A stretch of 64,000 nt of DNA, taken from NCBI RefSeq assembly GCF_001191005.1, contig NZ_CP012201.1, forward strand, positions 1,302,001 through 1,366,000. The letters are read 5' to 3'. Below the pieces are notes generated by a model that saw only the letters and a program-made list of their open reading frames with translations, was not told the DNA's origin and did not search any database. The position numbers and the translations under genes were made by a program. Positions 9,486 to 20,225 of this stretch are shown one piece after another. Positions within the stretch are counted from its first letter, which is position 1. Each line of letters begins with the position of its first letter. The stretch is from Massilia sp. NR 4-1. Its GTDB lineage: Bacteria > Pseudomonadota > Gammaproteobacteria > Burkholderiales > Burkholderiaceae_D.

Positions 9486-10202
9486 ATGAAAGCCAACGAT
9501 TCCACCACCCTGATGCGCCGCCGCGAACTGCTGCGCGCGGCCGCCTCCGCCGCCCTGGCCCTGGCTGCCGCCGTGGCTGGTACCCAGGCCATCGCCGCCG
9601 ACCTGCCCAGCAAGGAAGAGGACGCGGTTACCTTCTTCCGCGCCGCCCAGCTTGACGATGTCGGCCGCGTCAAAACCGTGCTGGCGCGCGGCCTTGACCC
9701 GAACGTGCACGAGCCGGAGCGCGGTGAGACCGGCCTCATCGTCGCCATGCGCTACGACGCCATGAAGGTGTTTGGCGTGCTCATGGCCCATCCCCGCATT
9801 CAGCTCGAAGCCCAGGCCGCCAATGGCAGCACGGCGCTGATGATGGCGGCCTTCAAGCACAACCAGGCCGCCGTCAAGAAGATGATCGCCAGTGGCGCCC
9901 AGGTCAACCGGCCCGGCTGGGCGCCGCTGCATTTCGCGGCTGCCGCCGGCGACACCGATATGATCGCCTTGCTGCTGGAACACCACGCCTACATCGACGC
10001 CGCCTCCCCAAGCGGCATGACCCCGCTGATGATTGCCGCCCGCGAGGGCCACGAAGACGCCGCCAAGCTCCTGCTGGCTGAAGGCGCCGATGCCAGCCTC
10101 AAGGATGGCGCCTTCAAAATCGACGCCGCCGAATTCGCCCTGCGCGCCGACAAGCCCTGGATCGCCGAGGCAATCCGTCACCACCTGAGCACCAAGCGCT
10201 GA
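9486..10202 (+). CDS. Exported ankyrin-repeat protein
   Basis: The N-terminus has a twin-arginine-like stretch (MRRRELLRAAA) followed by an Ala-rich hydrophobic core ending AIAAD, so export, possibly by Tat, is likely. Four or five ankyrin repeats follow (GETGLIVAMRYDAMKVFGVL, GSTALMMAAFKHNQAAVKKM, GWAPLHFAAAAGDTDMIALL, GMTPLMIAAREGHEDAAKLL). It starts 7 bp after tatD. A periplasmic protein-interaction role is inferred; the partner is unknown. Confidence 0.8.
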   Translation: MKANDSTTLMRRRELLRAAASAALALAAAVAGTQAIAADLPSKEEDAVTFFRAAQLDDVGRVKTVLARGLDPNVHEPERGETGLIVAMRYDAMKVFGVLMAHPRIQLEAQAANGSTALMMAAFKHNQAAVKKMIASGAQVNRPGWAPLHFAAAAGDTDMIALLLEHHAYIDAASPSGMTPLMIAAREGHEDAAKLLLAEGADASLKDGAFKIDAAEFALRADKPWIAEAIRHHLSTKR

Positions 10203-10323
10203 ACCTTTGCTTATCCTTAAAGGGGATAAGTGAGGGGTATTTCTGGAGGAGATCGGGGCTTTGTTCCTGGGAAACGTGGGGATAATGGGATGTCGCCATT
10301 TGCGCCTTTTCAAGGATATTCCC

Positions 10324-11244
10324 ATGCTGAACGAACGCGAAATCGAGAGCTGCTATCTGGGCCAGTTCATCCCCCTGCATTACCATCACAATATGCTGAT
10401 GGACCAGAACCGCATGCATAGCTTTAAGTCGGCGATCGACTATGCGGTGCGGCCGGGGGCGAAGGTGCTGGAGCTGGGCGGCGGCACGGGCGTGCTGTCC
10501 TGTTTCGCGGCGGCCAAGGCGGACAAAGTCTATTGCGTCGAGTTCAATCCGGATATGGTGCGCGAGGCGCGCAAATTCCTCGCCATGAATCCGAATGGCG
10601 CGAAGGTCGAAGTCATCCACGCCGATGCCTTCGAATATCTGCCGCCGGAGCCGGTGGACGTCGTGATTTGCGAAATGATCCACGTCGCCATGCTGCGCGA
10701 GAAGCAGGTCGAGGTGATCGAGGCCTTCAAGAAGCGTTATACGGAGCGTTTCGGCGGCCCGCTGCCGGTCTTCCTGCCCGAGGCCGTGCTGATGGCGGTA
10801 CAGCCGCTGCAGCAGGAATACGATTTCGAAGGCTTTTACGCGCCCATCATCCAGTTCCAGGAAACCGGTGTCGTGCATTCGGGCACGGTGGAGCTGGCCC
10901 AGCCGGCCGTCTACAGCCTGATCGACTTCACCCAGGCCAATGAACTGAGCTATAGCTGGGAAGGCAAGTTCGTCGCCACCCGCGACGGTACGCTGAACGC
11001 CATGCGCTTCATCACCAAGAATGTGCTGGCCGTGGTGCAGGAGCGTTCCGCCACCATCGACTGGCTCAACCATTACATGACCTTGCCGCTGGCCGAGCCG
11101 GTGCCGGTACGCGAAGGCGACGTGCTGAAGGTGGGTTTCGCTTACCGCGCCGGTGGCCCGATTTCCTCGCTGCAAAATTCCTTGAAGGCTGAAGTGGCCT
11201 ACGAAGCTGTCCTGCAGGCCTCGGCCGTGCCGGCTTACGCCTGA
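10324..11244 (+). CDS. Class I SAM-dependent methyltransferase (PRMT-like fold)
   Basis: Motif I is VLELGGGTGVLSCFAA (about residues 47-62), followed by YCVEFN (acidic end of strand 2) and VICEMIH in the position of the double-E loop of protein arginine methyltransferases. The C-terminal half is beta-rich, also PRMT-like. The ATG at 10324 is chosen for the AAGGA ribosome site at about 10311; the longer TTG frame is unsupported. Substrate unknown. Confidence 0.75.
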   Translation: MLNEREIESCYLGQFIPLHYHHNMLMDQNRMHSFKSAIDYAVRPGAKVLELGGGTGVLSCFAAAKADKVYCVEFNPDMVREARKFLAMNPNGAKVEVIHADAFEYLPPEPVDVVICEMIHVAMLREKQVEVIEAFKKRYTERFGGPLPVFLPEAVLMAVQPLQQEYDFEGFYAPIIQFQETGVVHSGTVELAQPAVYSLIDFTQANELSYSWEGKFVATRDGTLNAMRFITKNVLAVVQERSATIDWLNHYMTLPLAEPVPVREGDVLKVGFAYRAGGPISSLQNSLKAEVAYEAVLQASAVPAYA

Positions 11245-11422
11245 CCAAGCACCCGCCCGCCGGAGGGCGGCGTCCGCCGTCCTCCCTCCGCTTATCCCCC
11301 GTTTATCCCCCGTTTTTGACCTTTGGTCGCGTTTTTCTACCAGCCGTCGCAGCGTGATTGTTCCCAGCTGCAACACCAACTACAGTAAACTTGTCGAAAC
11401 AAAAACTCTTCGGAGACTTGTG

Positions 11423-11623
11423 ATGCTGAGTTTTATGCTGTGGTTGCTGCTGCTCCTGCTGTGCTGGCCCCTGGCCTTGCTGGCTTTGCTCCTGTATCCG
11501 CTGGTATGGCTTATCCTGCTGCCTTTCCGCCTCATCGGCATCGGCGTGGACGCGGTGTTTGAGCTGCTGCGCGCGATCGTGATGCTGCCGGCCCGCGTGC
11601 TGGGCGGCGGCCCACGCCGTTAA
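11423..11623 (+). CDS. Small inner-membrane protein
   Basis: This 66-residue protein is almost entirely hydrophobic, with two leucine-rich membrane segments (about residues 1-28 and 30-52) and a short basic tail (GGGPRR). The ATG at 11423 has CGGAG at 11411-11415. It has no recognisable domain; similar orphan peptides are common in Massilia-type genomes. It precedes the DUF2799 lipoprotein by 28 bp on the same strand. Confidence 0.6.
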   Translation: MLSFMLWLLLLLLCWPLALLALLLYPLVWLILLPFRLIGIGVDAVFELLRAIVMLPARVLGGGPRR

Positions 11624-11651
11624 ACCATTTATTTCATTTAGATTGATTTCA

Positions 11652-13049
11652 ATGCATTTGCCAACCCGCCTGCTGACTCCTCTTATTCTCGGCCTGCCTT
11701 TGCTCTTGGGCGGCTGCCAGTCCACCATGCAGCGCATCGCCGACTGCAAGGCCGGCGATTGGCGCGTGATCGGCCAGAAGGATGGCGCGGCCGGCGAAAA
11801 GGCCGATTACGCCGAACGCAAGCAATTCTGCGAAGGTTATGACAGCAAGGCTGCGGGCGCCGATCCGGCGGCGGCTTACACCGCAGGCTGGGCCCAGGGC
11901 AACTGGGACTTCTGGTTCGCCCGCGGCGCCACCGATGGCCGTGCCGCCAAGACCATCTCCAGCTACGGCCAGCACCTGGCCAGCGAGGAGGTGCGCAAGA
12001 AGGAAACCCCGCCCGGCCAACCCGCTTACGAGGCGGGTTGGATGCAGGGGAATACCGATTACTGGAACGGCATCGGCAAGCGCAAGGGCGCTGAAGGCCA
12101 GCCCCTCGGCGTCAAGGACGAAAGCCGGAGCCAGGCCGAAGCCATGCACATCCGCTTCGACGAAGCCGGTTTCACGGCCGGCTGGCAGACCGGCAACCAC
12201 ACCTTCTGGTCGGACGCGGGCTTCTCTGACGCCCGCAGCGGCGTGCCGGATCGCGAACTGGCCGTGCGCGCCGCCAAGGCCAAGGCGGCCGGCGTGCAGG
12301 TGAGGGAAGACGCCTACCGCGCCGCCTGGAACGCCGAGATCGTCAATTACTGGAAGAACCTGGGCACGCAGGACGCCACGTCCGGCAAGGAGTTCACCCA
12401 GCGCAAGGCCGAAGCCAATCAGCGCGGCCTGAAAGTGCTGGAAACCGAGTACCGCCAGGCATGGGAAAAGCGTCTCGCCGAATACTGGACCCAGGCCGGC
12501 CATGAGGACGGCTACGGCAAGCCTTTCATGCTCGACCAGCGCATGGCCAACGCGCCGCGCGACGGCGTGTTCGTGATCACCCGCACGCGCGAGCTGTACA
12601 CCCAGGCCTGGCAGGCGCGCAATGCGCAGTACTGCAATCCGGACAACGCCTTCGACTTCGGCCGCCGTGGCGAGCCGATGGCCATCGACGTCTGCGCCGC
12701 GCCGATCCAGAACCAGCTCAAACGCGCCCTGGTCAGCGGCCGCGATTACGAAGTGGCGGCCGCGCGCTACAACGAAGCCGTCTCGCGCGCCGACGACCTG
12801 GCCCACCGCCTGCATGACGGCCGCAAGCGCCTGGATCGCCTGGAGCGCGAAATCCGCTCCGAGCAGGAACGCAAAGACCGTCCCAACAACGAAGAAACGG
12901 CCAAGCAGGACCGCCGCCGCGACCGCGAACGGCGCGACCTGCTCGACTACCTCTCCGACACCGACCAGCACCTGCACGAAGCCAACCGCTGGGCCGACCG
13001 CCACCGCCGCGAAATGGAACGCCTGCGCCGCGACATCTATCTCAACTGA
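11652..13049 (+). CDS. DUF2799 lipoprotein expanded by internal repeats
   Basis: A lipobox (LLGGC, Cys22) predicts an outer-membrane lipoprotein. DUF2799 features (DCKAGDW..IGQKDGAAG, and GRRGEPM..DVC near the end) flank a middle of at least five repeats of about 48 residues starting near residues 76, 126, 174, 222 and 267, each with the pattern YxAxWxxGNxxYWxxxGxxDG. The C-terminal about 100 residues are a highly charged coiled coil. DUF2799 proteins are usually much shorter than these 465 residues. Function unknown; a role in the envelope is inferred from the lipobox. Confidence 0.75.
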   Translation: MHLPTRLLTPLILGLPLLLGGCQSTMQRIADCKAGDWRVIGQKDGAAGEKADYAERKQFCEGYDSKAAGADPAAAYTAGWAQGNWDFWFARGATDGRAAKTISSYGQHLASEEVRKKETPPGQPAYEAGWMQGNTDYWNGIGKRKGAEGQPLGVKDESRSQAEAMHIRFDEAGFTAGWQTGNHTFWSDAGFSDARSGVPDRELAVRAAKAKAAGVQVREDAYRAAWNAEIVNYWKNLGTQDATSGKEFTQRKAEANQRGLKVLETEYRQAWEKRLAEYWTQAGHEDGYGKPFMLDQRMANAPRDGVFVITRTRELYTQAWQARNAQYCNPDNAFDFGRRGEPMAIDVCAAPIQNQLKRALVSGRDYEVAAARYNEAVSRADDLAHRLHDGRKRLDRLEREIRSEQERKDRPNNEETAKQDRRRDRERRDLLDYLSDTDQHLHEANRWADRHRREMERLRRDIYLN

Positions 13050-13067
13050 GTTTGCGCCAGATCACAC

Positions 13068-13172
13068 AATGTCCGCCTCTGGTGCCAGGCGGGGCCGCCG
13101 AGGCACCAGAGGCGGACATTCTTTGATTTTTCTCAAAAAATGCCCGCCCCCAGTGCCTGACACCAGGGGGCG
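13068..13172. repeat. Tandem REP-like hairpins
   Basis: Two neighbouring inverted repeats fill the gap between convergent genes. The first has perfect 19-bp arms (13068-13086 and 13102-13120), with a 15-base loop. The second has 7-bp arms CGCCCCC (13145-13151) and GGGGGCG (13166-13172) and contains AGTGCCTGACACCA in its loop. The shared GTGCC core suggests members of one dispersed family. The first stem is followed by CTTTGATTTTT on the + strand and may also terminate transcription. Confidence 0.75.
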
Positions 13173-13204
13173 CATTTGTTGAGGGGGATCAAAGGCGGGG
13201 GCTG

Positions 13205-14803
13205 TCAGGCGCTGAGGGCGAGGCGGGAGGGGCCGGGCAGGGCGCGGCTGGCGGCACTGGCGTCAAGGCGGAAGACGCCGACCAGCTCGGATAGGCTGCG
13301 CGCCTGTTCCTGCATGCTTTGCGCGGCCGCCGCCGCTTGCTCCACCAGGGCGGCGTTCTGCTGCGTGACGTCGTCCATTTCGACGATGGCTTGATTGATC
13401 TGCTCCAGGCCAGCGCTTTGTTCCTTGCTGGCGTGGGTGATCTCGCCGATGATGGCGGTCACGCGCTCGACGCTGTTGACCACTTCATCCATCGTGTGGC
13501 CGGCCTGGCTGACCAGCTGGGCGCCGGCATCCACCTGTTCGACCGAGTTGCCGATCAGGGTCTTGATTTCCTTGGCGGCGGCGGCCGAGCGTTGCGCCAG
13601 ATTGCGCACTTCGGAGGCCACCACGGCGAAGCCGCGTCCCTGTTCGCCGGCGCGCGCCGCTTCAACGGCGGCGTTCAGCGCCAGGATATTGGTCTGGAAG
13701 GCGATGCCGTCGATGACGGCGATGATGTCGACGATCTTGCGCGAGGATTCGTTGATCGCGCCCATGGTATCGACCACCTGCGCCACCACGCTCTTGCCGC
13801 GCTGCGCCACTTCGGAGGCCGATTGCGCCAGCTCGTTGCTCTGTGTGGCATTGGCCGCGTTCAGCTTGACGGTGCCGGTCAGCTCTTCCATCGAGGAGGC
13901 GGTTTCCTCCAGTGCCGAAGCCTGCCGTTCCGTGCGCGAGGACAGGTCGAGGTTGCCGGTGGCGATTTCCTGCGAGGCCGTGACCATGGTGTCGGTGCCG
14001 CTGCGCACCTGGCGCACGATGCGTCCCAGGCTGTCGTTCATATCGCGCAGGGCGGCCAGCAGTTGGCCGGTTTCATTGCTGGACTTGACTTCGATCCGGG
14101 CCGACAGGTCGCCATCGGCCACGCGCCGCGCCAGGCCCACCGCATCGTTGAGTGGACGGGTGATGCTGCCGCTGGCCAGCCAGCCAATCAGGATAGTGAC
14201 GGCGATTGTGACGGCGGCGATGCTCAGCATCTGGATGCGCGCGCTGCCAAAGGCGTCCTTGGTGACTTTCGCCTCCTCGACCATGCGCCCTTCCTGCAAA
14301 TCGCCCATATCGTCGAGCAGCTTGTTGTACCTTTTTTCCGACTCGGTGATCGGTCCGTTGAGCAGCTTGCGCGCGTCGTCGAGTTTCAGTTCGGCGATCA
14401 ACTTCAGCAGGTTTTGCTGGTTCGCTAAGTCCTGGCTGCGCGCTGCCATGATGTCGTCGAAGATCTTGCGTGCCTGCGGCACATTGATGGCCTTGTCGAA
14501 TTTCTCCAGCAATTCCTTGTTCTTGGCGCGCAGGGCATTCATCGCGTCCGCCTCATGCTTGACGCCGGCGTCGTCGGCGGCCAGCAGGGAATTGCGCATA
14601 TGTTTGTGGATGGTGACCACGTTCTGCTGGATCTGGTTGGCCAGATTGATCTTGTAATAGCGGTCATCCAGCATATTGTTCATGCGGTCGGACGCTTGCG
14701 ACATCTGTGATAGTGCGATGAAAACGATCATGGCCAGCAAGGCCACAACCAGTCCGAAGGACAGGGCCAGACGCGCCCCAATATTCATGTTTGTAAACTT
14801 CAT
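13205..14803 (-). CDS. Methyl-accepting chemotaxis protein
   Basis: Domains in order are an N-terminal membrane helix (about residues 10-32), a four-helix-bundle periplasmic sensor, a second membrane helix (IAAVTIAVTILIGWLA), a HAMP domain and the signalling domain with the hallmark hairpin (IDGIAFQTNILALNAAVEAA then FAVVASEVRNLAQRSA). It belongs to the Tar/Tsr-like class and probably senses a small ligand directly. The ATG at 14803 has GGGAGAG upstream. No CheR-docking NWETF pentapeptide is seen at the C-terminus. Confidence 0.93.
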   Translation of the reverse strand: MKFTNMNIGARLALSFGLVVALLAMIVFIALSQMSQASDRMNNMLDDRYYKINLANQIQQNVVTIHKHMRNSLLAADDAGVKHEADAMNALRAKNKELLEKFDKAINVPQARKIFDDIMAARSQDLANQQNLLKLIAELKLDDARKLLNGPITESEKRYNKLLDDMGDLQEGRMVEEAKVTKDAFGSARIQMLSIAAVTIAVTILIGWLASGSITRPLNDAVGLARRVADGDLSARIEVKSSNETGQLLAALRDMNDSLGRIVRQVRSGTDTMVTASQEIATGNLDLSSRTERQASALEETASSMEELTGTVKLNAANATQSNELAQSASEVAQRGKSVVAQVVDTMGAINESSRKIVDIIAVIDGIAFQTNILALNAAVEAARAGEQGRGFAVVASEVRNLAQRSAAAAKEIKTLIGNSVEQVDAGAQLVSQAGHTMDEVVNSVERVTAIIGEITHASKEQSAGLEQINQAIVEMDDVTQQNAALVEQAAAAAQSMQEQARSLSELVGVFRLDASAASRALPGPSRLALSA

Positions 14804-15089
14804 CCCAGCTCTCCCTTGATATGCCGGTCTTGTTGTGCGAACAAGTCCCCGCACTGGACAGGCTGTTGTGAACGGCGAAGCTTCTATGCCTCGAATCAAT
14901 ATACGCCGAGGCCAAAAACGCTTGCAAGAAAAAAGGCGGAAGCATGGCGTTTACGCGACTATCGCATGACAAGAAAGAGCTTGCCGGAGGGCTTGAAATC
15001 TTGCATGGCCTCCCATACTTCAGTTCTCCATTACTGTTAGAATCAACGATGCTTCCCTCTATGTGGAGCACCGTTCAAGGAGATTTGTG

Positions 15090-17201
<2,112 letters not shown>

Positions 17202-17236
17202 GCAGGCACTCAGGCGGCAAGCCCCATGCGCCAGCT

Positions 17237-19624
17237 TTAACGCTCGAGCATGGCGGCGAATTCCTCAGCAGGGACAGGGCGTCCATACAGATAGCCCTGT
17301 CCCTGCTCGCAGCGCAGCAGTTTGAGCAGTTTGGCTTCCTCTTCCGATTCGATGCCTTCGGCCACCACCTTCAGGTCGAGCGTGTGGGCCAGCGAGACGA
17401 TGGTGTTGACCAGGCCCATATAGCCGGCGTCCTGGGTCATTTTCATGACGAAGGAGCGGTCCACCTTCAGCACATCGACCGGCAGCGAGACCAGGTAGGC
17501 CAGCGAGGAATAGCCGGTGCCGAAGTCGTCAATGGCAATCGGCACGTCCAGGCGGCGGATGCGGTGCAGGATCTCGGCCACACGGCGGTGGTCCGACACC
17601 AGGCTGCTTTCGGTGATTTCAATCGACAGCGGATGGTAGCGCGCGCCCGCGGTTTCCAGCGCGTGCTGGATATCGCCCAGCAGGGAATCGCAGCGGAACT
17701 GGGCCGGCGCCACATTGACGGCGATCTGCGGCGGCTTCAAGCCGGCGTCGTGCCAGCCGCGCCAGTCTTCCATGGCGCGCTGCATGACCTGGCGGCCGGC
17801 GGCGATCACCAGGCCGCTGCGTTCCAGCAGCGGCACGAATTCGGCCGGCGGCACCAGGCCGCGCTGCGGATGGCGCCAGCGTATCAGCGCCTCGGCGCCA
17901 GCCAGGCGTCCCGTCTTCAAATCGATCTTGGGCTGGTAGTAGTTGATGAATTCCTTGCGCTCGATGGCGTCGCGCAGCTCGGATTCCAGGCTGATCTGGC
18001 GCGTGGCCAGGCCCAGTTCCTCGCGGTTGTAGACGCCGAAGCGCAGCTCACGGTCGCGCGCGCTGGCCAGCGCATCCCAGGCTTTTACCAGCAGGGTGTC
18101 GGCATTCACGCCGTCCTCGGGCAGCGAGGCCGCGCCGACATTGATGGTGCACCAGATCTTGTGCTGCTCGACCTGGTAGGCGCCCTGCAGCAGCGGCACG
18201 ATGGTCTCGTGCACAAAATTCTCCGGCGAGTCTTCCAGCGTGGCCGGCAGGAAGAGCGCGAAGCGGCCGATGCCGACATGGGAGAGCAGCATGCGCTCGT
18301 TCACTGCGGCACGCAGGCGCTGGGCGATCACGCGCATCAGGCCGATGGCGGCGGCATTGCCGTAGGCCGAGCTCAGATCGTCGAAGCGGTTGATATTCAC
18401 CAGCAGCACCGTGCCGGATATGCTCGATGCGGCCAGCGCGGCGATCTGCTCTTCGAACTGCAGGCGGCTGGGCAGTCCGGAAAGCGCATTGGTGCGCGCC
18501 AGCCGGTGCAGCTCCTGGGCGTTGATCAGGCGCTCCAGGCCAAAACTCAGCTCGTTGCCCAGCTCGCCCGCGCGTTCACGGTAAAAATTATCGAAGAAAT
18601 CGGCGCGCTGGGAATAAATCGAAATCACGCCCCAGCAGCGCTCGTTGACGAAGAGCGGAATCGCCATGCAGGAAGCGATATTGCGGCGGCGGCAAGCCTG
18701 GTTCATCTCATGCGAGATCTGCATCTTGCCGTTGGCCACGGCTTGCGCGGCCGCATCGGCGGCAAACCAGTCCGGCGGCGGCCCAGACTGCTTGCAGCGC
18801 GCCGGCCAGACATGCTCGCGGCCATCGCTGGCGGCCGAGGTGAACATGGACAAGGCGCCGCTGACGGGGTCGGCACAGGCGATATCGACCAGATCGATGC
18901 CTTGCTGGGTCGCGGCCACGCGGCAGGCGTCCAGGCACAGGGTTTCCAGGTGGCGGGCGCGGGAAATAATGGCGGTCAGGCGCGACAGCAGGACATAGAA
19001 GTTGTCGTGGCGGATCAGGGTGCGTTCCTTCTCCACCTCGTTGGTCATTTCGATGGCGGAACCGCCCAGGAAGGGTTCGCCATCGACATCGATGGGGAAT
19101 TTATGCACCAGCCAGTGGCGCGCGCCGTCTTCCGAGGTTTCCATGGTCTTGATGACTTCGCCATGATCGAGCACGGCGCGGTCCTGCTCGGCCAGGCTGC
19201 GGCTGATGTCTTCCGGCCAGAAATGGCTGTCGTCCTTGCCCAGCAGGCCGGGCTGCTCCACACCCAGCAAGCCGTGCAGGGCGGCATTGCCCATCACATA
19301 GCTGCCGCGCCTGTCCTTGATCCACAGCGGGGAAGGGGAGTGCTCGGCAAACCCCTGCAGAAAGCCCTCGGCGCGCGCCAGGCGGCGGCGCAGCACATTG
19401 TGGCCGGCCGCCACCCGCGCCAGGTCGAACAGGGCCTGGCGCTGGGCCGGGTCCAGGCCATCGGGCATGGCGGCGTGCAAAGCCTCCTCATCCGCCAGCA
19501 CGGCGAAGGCGATGGGCTTGCCGCAAATAAATGAGGCGAGCCGGGACAGTTCGTCAGCCGTACCGGCCTTGCGCGGCAGATGGTCTTCGCGGTCGAACAG
19601 GACAGCTGTTGGCGGATGGCTCAT
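17237..19624 (-). CDS. PAS-GAF-GGDEF(degenerate)-EAL protein
   Basis: This cytoplasmic 795-residue protein has a PAS region (about 85-200), a GAF-like sensor (about 205-350), a GGDEF domain and an EAL domain (about 535-795). The GGDEF active site is lost: the loop reads HVGIGRFALF. The EAL site is intact (GAEALIRWRHP; DDFGTGYSSLAYL). It should therefore hydrolyse c-di-GMP, with the dead GGDEF domain as a possible GTP sensor. No membrane segment is evident. Confidence 0.9.
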   Translation of the reverse strand: MSHPPTAVLFDREDHLPRKAGTADELSRLASFICGKPIAFAVLADEEALHAAMPDGLDPAQRQALFDLARVAAGHNVLRRRLARAEGFLQGFAEHSPSPLWIKDRRGSYVMGNAALHGLLGVEQPGLLGKDDSHFWPEDISRSLAEQDRAVLDHGEVIKTMETSEDGARHWLVHKFPIDVDGEPFLGGSAIEMTNEVEKERTLIRHDNFYVLLSRLTAIISRARHLETLCLDACRVAATQQGIDLVDIACADPVSGALSMFTSAASDGREHVWPARCKQSGPPPDWFAADAAAQAVANGKMQISHEMNQACRRRNIASCMAIPLFVNERCWGVISIYSQRADFFDNFYRERAGELGNELSFGLERLINAQELHRLARTNALSGLPSRLQFEEQIAALAASSISGTVLLVNINRFDDLSSAYGNAAAIGLMRVIAQRLRAAVNERMLLSHVGIGRFALFLPATLEDSPENFVHETIVPLLQGAYQVEQHKIWCTINVGAASLPEDGVNADTLLVKAWDALASARDRELRFGVYNREELGLATRQISLESELRDAIERKEFINYYQPKIDLKTGRLAGAEALIRWRHPQRGLVPPAEFVPLLERSGLVIAAGRQVMQRAMEDWRGWHDAGLKPPQIAVNVAPAQFRCDSLLGDIQHALETAGARYHPLSIEITESSLVSDHRRVAEILHRIRRLDVPIAIDDFGTGYSSLAYLVSLPVDVLKVDRSFVMKMTQDAGYMGLVNTIVSLAHTLDLKVVAEGIESEEEAKLLKLLRCEQGQGYLYGRPVPAEEFAAMLER

Positions 19625-19650
19625 ATGCTGTATATGGCCGCAACGGCGCT

Positions 19651-20142
19651 TTATTCAAACAGTTTTAGTTTCAGCTGTATCGAAAAAGCCCCGTGCAGTC
19701 TTTCCTTATAGGTGGGAATGATCGCAAAGTTGACGCCGACGCGCTCGTACTCCAGGCTGACGACAGGGATGGCGGCCAGGAACCAGCCGCCGTCGCGCAT
19801 TTTGGGATAGCCGTTGAAGCCGCCTACCACGCCGCCGATGCGCAACGGTCCCCACTTGATGGGCTGGTAGTAAATCCCGGCATAGTTCGACATCTGGCGG
19901 TCGCTATTGTGGAAGCGGCCGGCCGTGACCGCCGCCACCGTGGAGAAGCGGTATTCCGCACCGAGGCCGGGATTGGTGTTGTCCAGATTTTTGTCGCTCT
20001 GGAAGTGCCAGGAGTAAAAGCCGGGATTGATCCACAGCTCATTCAAAGGCTTGGATTCCACCATTTCGAATGGATCGGCCAGGGCAGGCAGCGGCAGCTG
20101 CGCCAGCAAGGCCGCGCAGAGCAGGGGGACAGCACGTTTCAT
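19651..20142 (-). CDS. Outer-membrane beta-barrel protein, possibly PagP-like
   Basis: The 163-residue precursor has a signal peptide (LLCAALLAQLPLPALA) followed by alternating hydrophobic strands and a terminal Phe-Glu. The order GLGAEYRF, SNYAGIYYQP, GGVVGGFNGY, AIPVVSLEYERVGVNFAIIP resembles the small 8-stranded PagP lipid A palmitoyltransferase, but the catalytic His/Ser set cannot be confirmed. The ATG at 20142 has AAGGAA upstream. PagP-like is an inference from strand pattern and size. Confidence 0.55.
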   Translation of the reverse strand: MKRAVPLLCAALLAQLPLPALADPFEMVESKPLNELWINPGFYSWHFQSDKNLDNTNPGLGAEYRFSTVAAVTAGRFHNSDRQMSNYAGIYYQPIKWGPLRIGGVVGGFNGYPKMRDGGWFLAAIPVVSLEYERVGVNFAIIPTYKERLHGAFSIQLKLKLFE

Positions 20143-20225
20143 CCAGCAATTCCTTCTTTTTATCGGTTTGGCAGCTTTGCAATTATAGCCAATACCATCG
20201 CGCAAATACTTAGCAAATGCATAAA

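Noticed and set aside
17384..19534. 716-residue open frame on the + strand opposite the EAL gene
   Set aside because: It is the antisense shadow of the high-GC PAS-GAF-GGDEF-EAL gene; the product is His/Arg/Gln-rich with no domain.
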